Positions 27,889-37,526 are shown, numbered from the stretch's first letter. The stretch: DNA of 62,240 nucleotides from Clostridia bacterium (GCA_028698585.1 JAQVWG010000002.1:214250-276489), one strand, 5' to 3'. Notes: generated by a model from the letters alone, not told the origin. Made by a program: numbers and translations.

Positions 27889-29934
27889 ATGAATAAGTAC
27901 ATTAACAAATCTATATCCATTATTATGGTCATCATTCTGGTGCTGTCTATGTGCGCAGTAACGCTGAATGTAATAGATAATAGAATTAGTGCACACGCTG
28001 ACCCAGCACCCTATGCAGTCAATTATAGTTTTGATGGGGGAGACGGAAGCGAGGACAATCCTTTCTTGATTGCCAATGTCGACCAACTGAGGTTATTGTC
28101 TAATATACTTCAGGGCAACTGCGGAAAGAGTGAGATTATGTTTCCCAACCAATCATTTACCACCTATAATTATGTTGTTAGTGCACACTTCAAGTTGATA
28201 AATGATATTAGTATTAACGAAGGTTTAATCGACTTCATTACTATCAATGACATAGGCGATATTGATATTACCAAGAGTCCAACAGTATGGACGCCTATCG
28301 GCAACGAGGGAACTAGTCCATTCAAGGGCAGTTTTGACGGCAACGGCAAGACAATCAATGGAGTATTCGTTAATTTAGAGGCGAACTATGTGCGCAACGC
28401 AGGACTGTTCGGCAAGATTGAGAATGCTCATATCTATGATTTGACAATAGAGGACAGCTATTGCAGTTCTAAGGATTATACCGGTATTCTAGTTGGTTAT
28501 GCTGTTAACAGTAATATTGATAACTGTTACGTAAATGGATATGCCGTGGGCAAAAGGAGAGATGGAAGCAGTGAAAACTATGTAGGCTCTATAGTGGGTA
28601 AACTAGAGTGTGGCACCATAACTGATTGCTGTGCTGATACCATGCTGTGTTGTTTTTCGCCTAGGACGGATGCTGGCGGTGTAGTCGGTCAGTTGAATGG
28701 GAGTGTTATCAACTGCTATTTTAATGGCAGAGTAGTTATAAGTAACTTCAGCACCGTTGGCGGTATAGCGGGACAACTAGCTGACGGTAGCACCGTGGCT
28801 AATAGTTATGCTAATTACACCCTCGTTCACCGAAACGAGTTATATACAACTGCTGACAACTATCTTGTGGGCGGTCTTGCAGGTGTTCTTGTCAATACCG
28901 ATAGCGCTACACTGACACATAGTTACTATAATGTGGTTACAGTAGATGAAAATCAAGAAGTGTATGATTGCGCCTCGTATCAACGCATTAACACCACAGA
29001 CGATGTTCAACCTTCTCAACGGAATACAAGTATAGGTACGCTCTGTGACAGTTATAGTGCAAGTGACGCCAGTGTAAATGATGACGATAATGATACTACT
29101 GAGCAAGTTACCTTATTACAGGCACTTAATCATTATGTATCAGCCAATTCGAGCGATAATCTATTGCCTTGGACATCTGACAGTGCCGACATAAATGACG
29201 GTTATCCTGTCAAACAATACACCTATACATTCAATCAGAACGGACACGGTGCGCAGACAGCGCCACTTGGCGTAGCTAGAGGACAGAGTTTTGCACGGCC
29301 GGCTTTGATTCAAGTTAGTGGGTGGTCATTTGATGGATGGTATCTGTATGACACCGAGATAAACAACGGTCACATGACATATAAGAATGTTACTCTGACT
29401 GCACACTGGACACAGAGAGCAGAACAACTGATAGACGGCAATTATAATTTTGTTTTTGATAATGAGTTGGGATTCGATTCTAACTGGACAACAGACGTAC
29501 TGCGACTAGAGAGTAGCAGAATCGATACGTTTAACACTATATATTTTCCTGCGCAGATTGGCAGTAATGCAACAGTATTCGAGGCTTACCATATAGGCAT
29601 ACTTGATAATACTATTAACGTTCATGATATAGGGAGAATTACAATTACTATCCCCCTTACTGATATAACTCGTGCTATTGACTCATCTAGGTTAGGAGTA
29701 GTGCTAATTGATAATTATAATAAGGCAACGTTAGCTAATGTACAGCTAGTAGACGACCACATTGTACTGACAACTGATACGCAGTCTATGCCCATTGTTA
29801 TAGGCATAGTGGAACTTAAACCGATATCGCTATGGTGGATATGGGTAATTGTCGGTGTAGTTGTCCTTGCAGTTGCAGGTGTCATCGTACTGGTTGTACT
29901 TAAAAAGAAAAACTCAATAATAAATGAGCATTAA
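27889..29934 (+). CDS. Surface protein with GLUG repeats and an InlB-type repeat
   Basis: A 681-residue cell-surface protein. It has a signal peptide (residues 1 to about 36, MNKYINKSISIIMVIILVLS, ending near HADP). A beta-helical region with GLUG-like repeats follows (AGLFGKIENA, GILVGYAVNS, GSIVGKLECG, GGVVGQLNGS, GGIAGQLADG, GGLAGVLVNT, about 165-340). Then comes a Listeria/Bacteroides (InlB B-repeat) domain with GWSFDGWYLY...VTLTAHW (about 445-505). At the C-terminus is one membrane helix (WWIWVIVGVVVLAVAG) and a short basic tail, so it is anchored by the membrane rather than LPXTG. AAGGAG precedes the ATG. It is probably an adhesin or environmental sensor; no enzymatic motif is seen. Confidence 0.85.
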   Translation: MNKYINKSISIIMVIILVLSMCAVTLNVIDNRISAHADPAPYAVNYSFDGGDGSEDNPFLIANVDQLRLLSNILQGNCGKSEIMFPNQSFTTYNYVVSAHFKLINDISINEGLIDFITINDIGDIDITKSPTVWTPIGNEGTSPFKGSFDGNGKTINGVFVNLEANYVRNAGLFGKIENAHIYDLTIEDSYCSSKDYTGILVGYAVNSNIDNCYVNGYAVGKRRDGSSENYVGSIVGKLECGTITDCCADTMLCCFSPRTDAGGVVGQLNGSVINCYFNGRVVISNFSTVGGIAGQLADGSTVANSYANYTLVHRNELYTTADNYLVGGLAGVLVNTDSATLTHSYYNVVTVDENQEVYDCASYQRINTTDDVQPSQRNTSIGTLCDSYSASDASVNDDDNDTTEQVTLLQALNHYVSANSSDNLLPWTSDSADINDGYPVKQYTYTFNQNGHGAQTAPLGVARGQSFARPALIQVSGWSFDGWYLYDTEINNGHMTYKNVTLTAHWTQRAEQLIDGNYNFVFDNELGFDSNWTTDVLRLESSRIDTFNTIYFPAQIGSNATVFEAYHIGILDNTINVHDIGRITITIPLTDITRAIDSSRLGVVLIDNYNKATLANVQLVDDHIVLTTDTQSMPIVIGIVELKPISLWWIWVIVGVVVLAVAGVIVLVVLKKKNSIINEH

Positions 29935-30040
29935 GTAGCATAGATTATTGTTGAGCAAGCAGATATGGAACAGGCAAAACGCATATTGCGGTTAGCTGTT
30001 ATGTGGTAAGTCCGTCGTTTGTTACCTCCTTTTTTTTGGG

Positions 30041-30071
30041 CTAAGGCTAGACAATGTAAGTCTAGCCTTAG
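30041..30071. other. Strong hairpin between convergent genes
   Basis: A perfect 12-bp stem CTAAGGCTAGAC / GTCTAGCCTTAG with a 7-nt loop. The T-run (30030-30037) lies before, not after, the stem on the plus strand, so it is not a standard terminator in either direction, although the position between convergent genes suggests that role. Confidence 0.6.
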
Positions 30072-30138
30072 TTATATCGCAATTATTCAGTTACGCAATG
30101 ATATCTCGTGCTTATTACAATTAACGGCTGTATGACTT

Positions 30139-30282
30139 ATGGTCGCTGTTAACAACGCCACAATGCACCATAAGTGCTACAGTACTACCCGCAGTGGTTT
30201 ATAGGTAAATATGGTCGCTGTTAACAACGCCACAATGCACCATAAGTGTTACAGTACTACTCGCAGTGGTTTATAGGTAAAT
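30139..30282 (-). repeat. 72-bp tandem duplication covering the 3' end of the ECF gene
   Basis: Unit 30139-30210 is repeated at 30211-30282 with two base differences. The second unit contains the last eleven codons and stop of the permease gene; the first is the extra copy downstream. Each unit also holds CTTATGGT...ACCATAAG, which can form a hairpin. Confidence 0.93.
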
Positions 30283-30941
30283 GTAGTAATAACAGATACG
30301 ACAATCAAGCGAAGTAGGTTGAAGGGTAGGCATGCAAGCCAGATATAGTAGTTATAGAACGTGGTTACGGTTATATTAGGATATAGAGCTCTCACCATAT
30401 TGAGTAGTGGTGCCCAATTGCCGTTAAACATTACTTGAACGTAGAATGGTATTATGAATAGTCTGTTGGATAACATAGCCACAATGGTGGACGCTATTGT
30501 GCCGACAACCATGCCAATAATAGCACCTTTTTTGGTCCTAAGACGGCGATAAATGAATCCCGCAGGTACAACTAAGGACAGCCCTATTAATATGTCAACT
30601 AACTCACCTACGCAAGCAGAGGATGTGAAAGGCATCTTGAGCAGGCACTTGACGATGACTATAATTGCGCCGGCGTACGGATTGATTGCAAAACTCCCAA
30701 GTAGTGCAGGTATATCGCTGAACTGTATATCTAGCCAACTGGGAAACATAAATGGCAAACTGAACTTAACAAACATATACAGTACGTATGAAAGTGCAGA
30801 CAGTATGCCTATCCTTGCCATATTTTTGGCAGTAAACAGTTGCGTAAAATCCTGAATAAACGTTTTTTTACTCGTTATTGTGGTTGGTATTTGATTCTTT
30901 ATCTCAACGGTCGTTGTCTGTTGCTCTGTATTTATGCCCAT
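30249..30941 (-). CDS. ribU: ECF transporter S component, RibU-like (riboflavin)
   Basis: A 230-residue integral membrane substrate-binding subunit with about six helices after a soluble N-terminal stretch of about 38 residues. The segment MARIGILSALSYVLYMFVKF, SWLDIQFSDIPALLGSFAI and the Lys-containing helix that follows match RibU-type S components, which bind riboflavin and dock on a shared EcfA/A'/T module. That module is not in the window. A near-consensus promoter lies upstream. The leader of about 50 nt is too short for an FMN riboswitch, so control is not by that RNA. Other vitamin S components share the fold. Confidence 0.82.
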   Translation of the reverse strand: MGINTEQQTTTVEIKNQIPTTITSKKTFIQDFTQLFTAKNMARIGILSALSYVLYMFVKFSLPFMFPSWLDIQFSDIPALLGSFAINPYAGAIIVIVKCLLKMPFTSSACVGELVDILIGLSLVVPAGFIYRRLRTKKGAIIGMVVGTIASTIVAMLSNRLFIIPFYVQVMFNGNWAPLLNMVRALYPNITVTTFYNYYIWLACLPFNLLRLIVVSVITTFTYKPLRVVL

Positions 30942-30999
30942 AATAGATTACCTTAATTTATCCCATATCAGTTGTCGCACATGCGCTTTATCTTAATCG

Positions 31000-31028
31000 A
31001 TTATAGTTTGTCAGCCAAAAAATGTCAA
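31000..31028 (-). promoter_or_regulatory. Promoter of the ECF S-component gene
   Basis: Minus strand TTGACA (31028-31023), 17 bp, TATAAT (31005-31000): a full consensus. Confidence 0.88.
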
Positions 31029-31104
31029 CCTAGTTAAGCCATAATATTGACAAAATTACTCATATAATGTAACATTCAATCTATAAATAACTGGGAGAAT
31101 GACA

Positions 31105-33771
31105 ATGAAAAAATCACTAATTAAACTTATCGTGCTACTACTGATTATTGCTCTAATTATGAGCATGTCAGGTTGTTTTATACTGGATTTATTCATTGGT
31201 GATGATGATACGACAGGCACAGTATCTAGTATATCTGTTAAGAACGGTACGCTGGATAGTGAGTACACAGTCGGCGACAGTATAGACTTATCTACTGCTA
31301 AACTGGTTGTTGTTATGAGTGATACTGACACTACAACAGAGGTGAATATCACTATCGATATGGTATCTAATTTTGACACAACAACTGTTGGCAGTAAAAA
31401 TATGACCATAACCTATGGTGGATGTAGTTGTATTTATGCATATACTGTTAAGGCGCCTCTTCAAGTGACTAGCATTACTATCAAGAGTGGTACATTAAGC
31501 AATACATATGCTATTGATGGCACCCTCGATTTAGCCAACACCATTATTGCAGTAGAGATGAGTGACGGTTCGACTTACGAAATAGGCGCCACGGACAGCG
31601 AAGTTAACTGCAGTGGATTTGATAGCAGTGTGGAAAATAACGGTACGTTAACTTTTACCTATCATAATATTATCTGCACTTTTGATTATACCGTTACCAG
31701 TGGTTATACAGAGCCAGAGCTATTAGGCATTAAAGTAAGAGAGAACACGTTGAGTAACTACTATACCAAGAACGCTCAATTAGATTTAATAGGCGCTCAA
31801 TTAACATTGATTATGAGCGATAATTATTATACCTATGTTAGTTTAACTGCTGATATGATTGATGAGATATCACCATTCGATAGCAGTACGTCTGGGCTCA
31901 AAAGTCTAACCATTAACTATGATGACCAAACTTGTACATTCGAGTACTATGTATCGGGAGATATCAATCTGCTTGACGGCAACTCTACGTACGGCAGGGG
32001 CATGCTGACAGTAGATACACAGACTAGCAGTGTAGGTAGTGCAATGCAATCATTCTATGATAGTATCTATGTTCAGGCACAATCATTCCAGTTTATGTAC
32101 ACTGATGTGGTCAAGTCTAACGACAAGTATGAAGTGTTCAGGATAGATTATTCTCAATGGGGACTGGATACCGATAAAGCGATGAATACTATCGGCACAT
32201 TCTTTAATGACAATCCGCTATTCTATTGGATGTCCAAGTCTATATCGATTGTTAACAATGAGATTGTCTGCTTCTATTGTGTGGATGACTACGTATTGGG
32301 TGCAACCAGACAAGAGGTTGACCGCGATATAGAGATAATGATAGCAGATTGTATGTTACTGTTGGCAGATGATACAGATGTGCTCGACAAGAGTCTGCAA
32401 TTACACGATTATATTGCACAACGCATAGACTATGCATACCTACCTGACGGTGTAACGCCCCAGACAGCCGACTGGGCCAATAACATTGTCGGCGTGGTGC
32501 AACAGTTGGGTGGTGTGTGCGAGGCATACGCAAAAACATATGATTATCTGTTAGAATACTTTGATATAGGCAGTGTCTATTGTGTTGGAGTTACCGATAC
32601 GGGAGAAAATCATGCATGGAACCTGGTCGAGATTGACGAAGGTCATTGGTATTGGGTAGATGTAACGTGGGATGATCAGGATACTGTTATATATGACAAC
32701 TTCGGCATGGCAGATACTAATTTTGGCCTTAAGCATATTGTAACAACGGACAGCACAGCACTCAATTATCTGTATGGGTTACCCACTGTTGCTACCGATG
32801 AGTTACAACTAGTTGATTTATACCTAGGCACGACTCTACTGGGATTATACCCTAATGTGGCAAGCGCAGTGGCAGATATTAACACATCTGGGGATTATAT
32901 AGTCAAGTTTGCATATAATTATAACTCTCGCATGTGTATGTTAATTGACACACAGCTGCCTACTGCCGCTACCAGCGTCAAGTTGGAGGGTGTGTACACT
33001 GCTGTTGGAGAGAGTTCGTACATAATGACAAGAGTTGGCATACTCGGCCAAATGACTGTTGGGTGCGACTTGATAGTAGATAATGTTAAACTGGAGCAAT
33101 TATTGGCAGGTGATAAGGTGGGCAGTATTTCTCTAGGTGCTAATGTGTCCATGGTTATATCTGGCAATCGAGGTAATCTACTCGTGCCTATTAATGGTGC
33201 TAGCAATAGTGTGATTACTGTTGATACGAGTACGGTAATACTTGGCGACGTAGTAGTTGACATATTGGAGTGTAATGCATTGACCCAAATAAACGGTACG
33301 TTGTATGACATAGGTACGCTCAATATAAGCACGGGCGGACAGATACAACTACTCAATACCACCACCGTAATCACGCTGAATGTGGAAACGCTTAACTGCG
33401 CTACTCAATCTCTTATTGTAGTGGTTGCCACTTGTCCTCATATAGTTAATATCTCTGCTTTGCATGTTAATGATGGGCAGTCTGGCTATATGTGTATAAT
33501 GGTTTTTTGGCAGACATACGACGTATTCCCTCAACTATATGTTGGGACGGTCAACTTTAATGATATGTGTGTTATAGATATTTATGGCACAGTAACTCAG
33601 GGTGAGCAGACAATCATCGGCGACCATTACGTAGGAAACGTTGTGAAAACTGATGAAACAGTCATTACTGGTCGATACATAGTACGGGGTGGTGACGACT
33701 CTCGTTCATACGCAAATGACATTACTGATAGATGTAGTAAAGTAGGGGATTACATAGTAGCAGGCGAATAG
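31105..33771 (+). CDS. Lipoprotein with Ig-like domains and a transglutaminase-like protease domain
   Basis: An 888-residue surface lipoprotein. I choose ATG 31105 because GGGAG lies seven bases before it, while ATG 31099 touches that site. The signal peptide ends in the lipobox MSGC (Cys about 24). Three bacterial Ig-like repeats follow, each beginning like V(K/R)xGTLSxxY (about 40-110, 118-195, 205-285). A transglutaminase-like domain follows with the full Cys-His-Asp triad: GGVCEAYAK (Cys about 470), GENHAWN (His about 503) and VDVTWDD (Asp about 521). The region after 580 is beta-rich with many short repeats, perhaps a beta-helix. Such proteins act as peptidases or crosslinkers in the cell wall. 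Confidence 0.85.
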   Translation: MKKSLIKLIVLLLIIALIMSMSGCFILDLFIGDDDTTGTVSSISVKNGTLDSEYTVGDSIDLSTAKLVVVMSDTDTTTEVNITIDMVSNFDTTTVGSKNMTITYGGCSCIYAYTVKAPLQVTSITIKSGTLSNTYAIDGTLDLANTIIAVEMSDGSTYEIGATDSEVNCSGFDSSVENNGTLTFTYHNIICTFDYTVTSGYTEPELLGIKVRENTLSNYYTKNAQLDLIGAQLTLIMSDNYYTYVSLTADMIDEISPFDSSTSGLKSLTINYDDQTCTFEYYVSGDINLLDGNSTYGRGMLTVDTQTSSVGSAMQSFYDSIYVQAQSFQFMYTDVVKSNDKYEVFRIDYSQWGLDTDKAMNTIGTFFNDNPLFYWMSKSISIVNNEIVCFYCVDDYVLGATRQEVDRDIEIMIADCMLLLADDTDVLDKSLQLHDYIAQRIDYAYLPDGVTPQTADWANNIVGVVQQLGGVCEAYAKTYDYLLEYFDIGSVYCVGVTDTGENHAWNLVEIDEGHWYWVDVTWDDQDTVIYDNFGMADTNFGLKHIVTTDSTALNYLYGLPTVATDELQLVDLYLGTTLLGLYPNVASAVADINTSGDYIVKFAYNYNSRMCMLIDTQLPTAATSVKLEGVYTAVGESSYIMTRVGILGQMTVGCDLIVDNVKLEQLLAGDKVGSISLGANVSMVISGNRGNLLVPINGASNSVITVDTSTVILGDVVVDILECNALTQINGTLYDIGTLNISTGGQIQLLNTTTVITLNVETLNCATQSLIVVVATCPHIVNISALHVNDGQSGYMCIMVFWQTYDVFPQLYVGTVNFNDMCVIDIYGTVTQGEQTIIGDHYVGNVVKTDETVITGRYIVRGGDDSRSYANDITDRCSKVGDYIVAGE

Positions 33772-34090
33772 CCTAGTGCAACAATGTTAATTTGTTACAC
33801 CCTTGACTATACATGTATATGACCTAATCAGCCTACGCACGGCATTAAGAGTAGGTTACAATACACGGCATATCTGCACTAGATGTAGCATAATTGTGCT
33901 AGACTATAGCAGTATGATACAGTTATGCAATATTATAGAACTCTATATAACTAATGACAGTGCAACGAGTCACATAATCTGTATAACTAGTAGTAGCGCT
34001 TAGCATTCATAAGATTACCAATAGTCATTTATCACGTGTTATGTACGCATGTCACAAGCGAAAAACTTTTGCTAAACCCCAGAAAAATAC
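33772..34090. other. Intergenic stretch before tRNA-Asn
   Basis: About 320 bases with no supported gene. A 66-codon open frame at 33803-34003 has no ribosome site and no recognisable protein character. Confidence 0.55.
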
Positions 34091-34119
34091 TTGACTATCA
34101 ACACTTATAGTGATAATAT
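34091..34119 (+). promoter_or_regulatory. Promoter of tRNA-Asn
   Basis: TTGACT (34091-34096), 17 bp, TAATAT (34114-34119), 38 bases before the mature tRNA. Confidence 0.7.
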
Positions 34120-34157
34120 TGCTATGCTAATTGATGAGCATATTAGCAAAACTATAT

Positions 34158-34233
34158 TCCTCCTTAGCTCAGCCGGTAGAGCATGCGGCTGTTAACCGCA
34201 GGGTCGTTGGTTCGAGTCCAACAGGGGGAGCCA
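34158..34233 (+). tRNA. trnN: tRNA-Asn (anticodon GTT), CCA encoded
   Basis: A cloverleaf of 76 nt with acceptor stem TCCTCCT / AGGGGGA, discriminator G and encoded CCA. The D-loop is AGCTCAGCCGGTAGAGC, the anticodon stem TGCGG / CCGCA with loop CTGTTAA (anticodon GTT at 34191-34193), and the T-arm GTTGGTTCGAGTCCAAC. Its 3' end abuts the AT-rich mobile element. Confidence 0.98.
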
Positions 34234-34377
34234 AATCAGTATAATAAGAACCAACAAACAAACTTCTATTATTTTAAAGGTGGATTTGCGGTTACATTTA
34301 TACTAAAAGATGATGAATTGTCCAATGATGGACGCTCAGAAAGAGCAAAAAGATATTGGAGCAACAATTCAAAAAAT

Positions 34378-34408
34378 AAGCGATGGCAATAGTCCACCGC
34401 TTTTTTTT
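34378..34408. terminator. Bidirectional terminator inside the element
   Basis: AAGCG-a-TGG / CCA-c-CGCTT around CAATAGT, followed by eight T residues on the plus strand and preceded by an A-run that gives U residues on the minus strand. Confidence 0.75.
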
Positions 34409-34448
34409 ATATTTCACACACAAAAAGTATTTTTATTTAATTGTTAGT

Positions 34449-34567
34449 CCTCGTCGCCTACTTTAAAATAAAGCACAAGCCATAGAGGTTCAGTCAAGGT
34501 GGAGATTGCGTAAGCAATACAGCCTTGACGGGTTCTCGGCTTGTGCTACTAATACAAAGGCGACAGG
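34449..34567 (+). ncRNA. Predicted structured RNA: four nested helices capped by a GUAA tetraloop
   Basis: Complementary segments nest from outside in. CCTCGTCGCCT (34449-34459) pairs with AGGCGACAGG (34558-34567), one bulge. AGCACAAGCC (34472-34481) pairs with GGCTTGTGCT (34538-34547). GAG (34485-34487) pairs with CTC (34535-34537). GTCAAGG (34493-34499) pairs with CCTTGAC (34523-34529). ATTGC (34505-34509) pairs with GCAAT (34514-34518) and closes a GTAA loop of GNRA type. The GNRA cap favours a folded RNA over a protein-binding DNA palindrome, though a single-strand or transfer origin is possible. Strand and ends are inferred. It is not an obvious member of an RNA class I know. Confidence 0.55.
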
Positions 34568-34609
34568 AATGGCATTAAATACTTGACAACCACATACTCA
34601 AAATGATAG

Positions 34610-34660
34610 TCCTTTGAGCTTCGGGGGTTTGGGGCAGAGCCACCATAAAATAATTAAATA
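34610..34660. other. G-rich motif common in Firmicute mobile elements
   Basis: Around 34618-34645 the sequence reads gagcttcgggggtttggggcagagcc. From memory, similar ggggtttggggcagagccc sequences recur near conjugative or mobilisable elements of gut Firmicutes. The function is not established, and I could not search for it here. Confidence 0.3.
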
Positions 34661-34768
34661 AATACCTTTAACTATGGGGGTGGGGTTAAAAATTCGTTTA
34701 AAAAAGGTTATACCTATATACTATATATAAACAAAAGTTTGTTCGTTTTAGTAAGTTATAAGAAAAAT

Positions 34769-37036
34769 TTATACTAATATAAACTTATCTATTTGGAATT
34801 TGTTAAAATCATCTTGGGCTGCAAAGTAGTTTTTAAAATCTTCGTTACCACAAGCCATATTGTTTTCATTGAAATATATATTGCCAATTTGATTTTCTTT
34901 TTTTAATTTGGTTAGTAAATTAGGAGAAAAACCTTGTTTCATCAATTTTATTTCATCTGCCACACTCGTTCCATATAATAACATATCATACTCTTCCTCT
35001 GTGATTACATCAGTTTCTAGTGCAAGTTCAACAAATTTGCTATATTTAAAAGATATAAAATCTTCTTCCATTTTAAGTTTTACAATTGCGATATTTACTA
35101 ATTGAGAATCAGTTTTGTCTTTTAAAGAAAGGTAAACATTTTCTTTATAATTTTCTGAAACTTCACCATTTCTCTTAACTTCACCATATGAATTGCCTAT
35201 GTAGGTAAAATAATCCTCATTTTGAATTTTATTTTTAAAATTTTTTATTTCTCCTATTATGTTTCTTTTTAAAGAATTAACTTTTGAATACTTAATAAAA
35301 TTAATATAATATTTTTGAGCACTTTCTTCTTTAAGTCTGCGGATTTCATAGTCTATAACATCATAATTTTCATTTATAAACACTTTTGATATTCTAGTTA
35401 CTGGATTTCCTTCATATTTTGATTTCGCCTCAAGTATTTTGCTTGATAATTCAGTCAATAATGGCTGTGTAATTTTATATATTTCATCCATACCCAAAGA
35501 TATTAATTTTTGATGAAGTCTATCTAAATCTGATGAAGGTTCACTAAAATATATTTTTTCATTTGATTTAATTTTTTGTGCTGTTTTTTGTTTTGCTTCG
35601 TTATTAGAATCTAAATAATTACTTAAAAGGGGATTGTTTATTTCATCTAATACACTAGTATCACGAAGCCTTTCAAGATAATTATTCATATTATTGTTAT
35701 TATAATTGCTATGTACAAAATGTATTTGTGGGAATAATAACTTTAGACTACCATTATCAGAAAATATTTCACTTAGTCTATTTACACGCCCAATTAAATT
35801 AGTCAATCTTTTATATGTAAGAGAATAGGAATCAAGAATAAACAAAGAAGTAATGGGTAAGTTTACGCCCTCTAAAAGAACACTATTGGCAACTAAAAAC
35901 CTTATTTGTTCAATCGTTTTAAACTTATACTCTAAATAGTCTTTAATATAATCTGGAATTTTTCCATGTAAGTACATTACCCCTTTTGATAGATAATCTA
36001 TCATATTAAAATCTTTATGAACATATTTGCTTAGAATTTTTAAACTATCTTTTAGTTCTTTTGACAAACGTATTTTTGGCACTTTTGCTACAAATTGCTC
36101 AACGAAATCCTCAATTTTTTTAGGTCTATTAAAATATATTAAATTCTTATCTGAAGATTTACTTACAATATAATTTAAATAGCTTTTTTCAAAACCTATG
36201 GGATAATGTGAATTAAAGTATTTATTATATTTATTAATATAACATTTTTCATCATAGAGATAATATTCTGGTAGTTTTATGTTCTGGCTAATTTTATACT
36301 CTTTTATATTTTGATTTTGAAATATTTTTAAGTTGTCACTGTCTGATACAAGAGGAGATAAATAAATTATTCTGCAATTAGGATTTTTTATTTTATTTAA
36401 CTTTATCAATCTTGTTAACAATATGCTCCTACTATTATCGTTTAATAAATTGTGTGCTTCATCTATATATAAAAAATCATAACCCCAGTCTACACTTTCT
36501 AATAGTCTCAAAGCCCTCTCTTGCGTAAATATCCCAATAAATGATTTATTATCTTCGAACATTTCATCATGTATTAATATTTTTTCATTTAATTTTTCAT
36601 TTCGGATGTTTCTAAATGTTTGTAATAGCAAAGATTTAGTAGGTAAAATAATTGCGTGCTTAACATTTTCTGCTTTATTAATTTTTATTAAATCAATTAT
36701 TATACTACTTTTACCAAACGAGGTTGGAGCTATAAAACTTACTTCATTCCAATCATTTTTATTAATAGCCAATCTTTTTTGATTTTGTTGAAAAGTTTCA
36801 ATAATATCTTTATATTTAAAATTGTCTAATTCAACAGCATTTATAATATCAGCAATAGATTTATCATTAATCAACTCATGATGATTAATAAAATTTAATG
36901 TAGCAATAAATTTATATAATTCATGATGGCGGTTGCCTTCAATAATACCACTTACACTTTTTGTTTTAAAGTGATTATCATTTTGTTTTTGGGCTATAGG
37001 AATAGTTAAGATACTGTTAACATTTATAGTTTTCAT
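34769..37036 (-). CDS. Superfamily 2 DEAH helicase of the element
   Basis: A helicase of about 755 residues with motif I APTSFGKSS (Lys about 109), motif II IDEAHN (about 192-196), motif III YLSPL, and a second RecA domain with FLVANSVLLEGVNLP and LTNLIGRVNR (motifs V and VI). The LLEGVNLP/GRVNR wording resembles Ski2/MER3-like helicases, including those of the Hachiman defence family, but no HamA-like partner is seen. I take ATG 37036, which has AAAGGCGG upstream; it overlaps the primase-like gene. Base composition is AT-rich like the rest of the element. It could serve element replication or defence; the sequence does not decide. Confidence 0.75.
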   Translation of the reverse strand: MKTINVNSILTIPIAQKQNDNHFKTKSVSGIIEGNRHHELYKFIATLNFINHHELINDKSIADIINAVELDNFKYKDIIETFQQNQKRLAINKNDWNEVSFIAPTSFGKSSIIIDLIKINKAENVKHAIILPTKSLLLQTFRNIRNEKLNEKILIHDEMFEDNKSFIGIFTQERALRLLESVDWGYDFLYIDEAHNLLNDNSRSILLTRLIKLNKIKNPNCRIIYLSPLVSDSDNLKIFQNQNIKEYKISQNIKLPEYYLYDEKCYINKYNKYFNSHYPIGFEKSYLNYIVSKSSDKNLIYFNRPKKIEDFVEQFVAKVPKIRLSKELKDSLKILSKYVHKDFNMIDYLSKGVMYLHGKIPDYIKDYLEYKFKTIEQIRFLVANSVLLEGVNLPITSLFILDSYSLTYKRLTNLIGRVNRLSEIFSDNGSLKLLFPQIHFVHSNYNNNNMNNYLERLRDTSVLDEINNPLLSNYLDSNNEAKQKTAQKIKSNEKIYFSEPSSDLDRLHQKLISLGMDEIYKITQPLLTELSSKILEAKSKYEGNPVTRISKVFINENYDVIDYEIRRLKEESAQKYYINFIKYSKVNSLKRNIIGEIKNFKNKIQNEDYFTYIGNSYGEVKRNGEVSENYKENVYLSLKDKTDSQLVNIAIVKLKMEEDFISFKYSKFVELALETDVITEEEYDMLLYGTSVADEIKLMKQGFSPNLLTKLKKENQIGNIYFNENNMACGNEDFKNYFAAQDDFNKFQIDKFILV

Positions 37037-37526
37037 AACATAACCGCCTTTTATTTGTTCCAAAAAATATACGTGCAGCGTCTTTACATCCCATGTCGAC
37101 TTGTGGAATAAGAAATTGCAATATTTCTTGTAAACTATCTCTTTTATTTTTGTCTGTAATCGGTTCTCCTGTTACAAAAGCAATTCTATATTTAGGGTGG
37201 GTGTCTGTATTAGAAAAAGTCGGATACCAAAAAGTAGGTGTTATACAATGTTCCAAATAATGTTCAATGGCTTTTTGTGGTGGAAACATTATCTCTGTTT
37301 GGTCATTATCAACATCAACAAGAAATAATTGCTGTTCTACAAAGTCCGTTGAACGTGAGCCATTTAAAATAGCGGGACAAATCGTTTTTCCGCTTTCTAT
37401 TGCTTCAATAATCTTTTCAATTGTCAACTCTACTATTTTTAAGCGGTTTCTAATAAGGCGAATATCTTCACCTTTTGGCTTTTCTTTAAATTCTTTTGGG
37501 TCAATTTGTAATTTTATTTTTTTCAT
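37017..37526 (-). CDS. Primase/polymerase-like protein (AEP-type N-terminal domain), short
   Basis: A 169-residue protein with QQLFLVDVDND (a DxD metal site preceded by a hydrophobic strand), THPKYRIAFVTGEPITD and DMGCKDAARIFFGTNKR. This set and order resemble the archaeo-eukaryotic-type primase domains of phage and plasmid replication proteins, which are normally followed by a helicase domain in the same chain. Here the chain stops after the primase-like part and a separate SF2 helicase begins inside its last codons. The split may be natural or a truncation. The assignment is by motif pattern only. Confidence 0.5.
   Translation of the reverse strand: MKKIKLQIDPKEFKEKPKGEDIRLIRNRLKIVELTIEKIIEAIESGKTICPAILNGSRSTDFVEQQLFLVDVDNDQTEIMFPPQKAIEHYLEHCITPTFWYPTFSNTDTHPKYRIAFVTGEPITDKNKRDSLQEILQFLIPQVDMGCKDAARIFFGTNKRRLCYENYKC

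Noticed and set aside
30041-30071. Standard Rho-independent terminator
   Set aside because: The stem is perfect but the T-run is on the wrong side in both directions.
30942-31000. FMN riboswitch before the RibU-like gene
   Set aside because: The leader from the consensus promoter to the ATG is about 50 nt, too short, and lacks the conserved FMN-aptamer core.
34449-34567. Retron msr-msd RNA
   Set aside because: No reverse transcriptase gene in the element or nearby; the nested layout is also not the retron a1/a2 plan.
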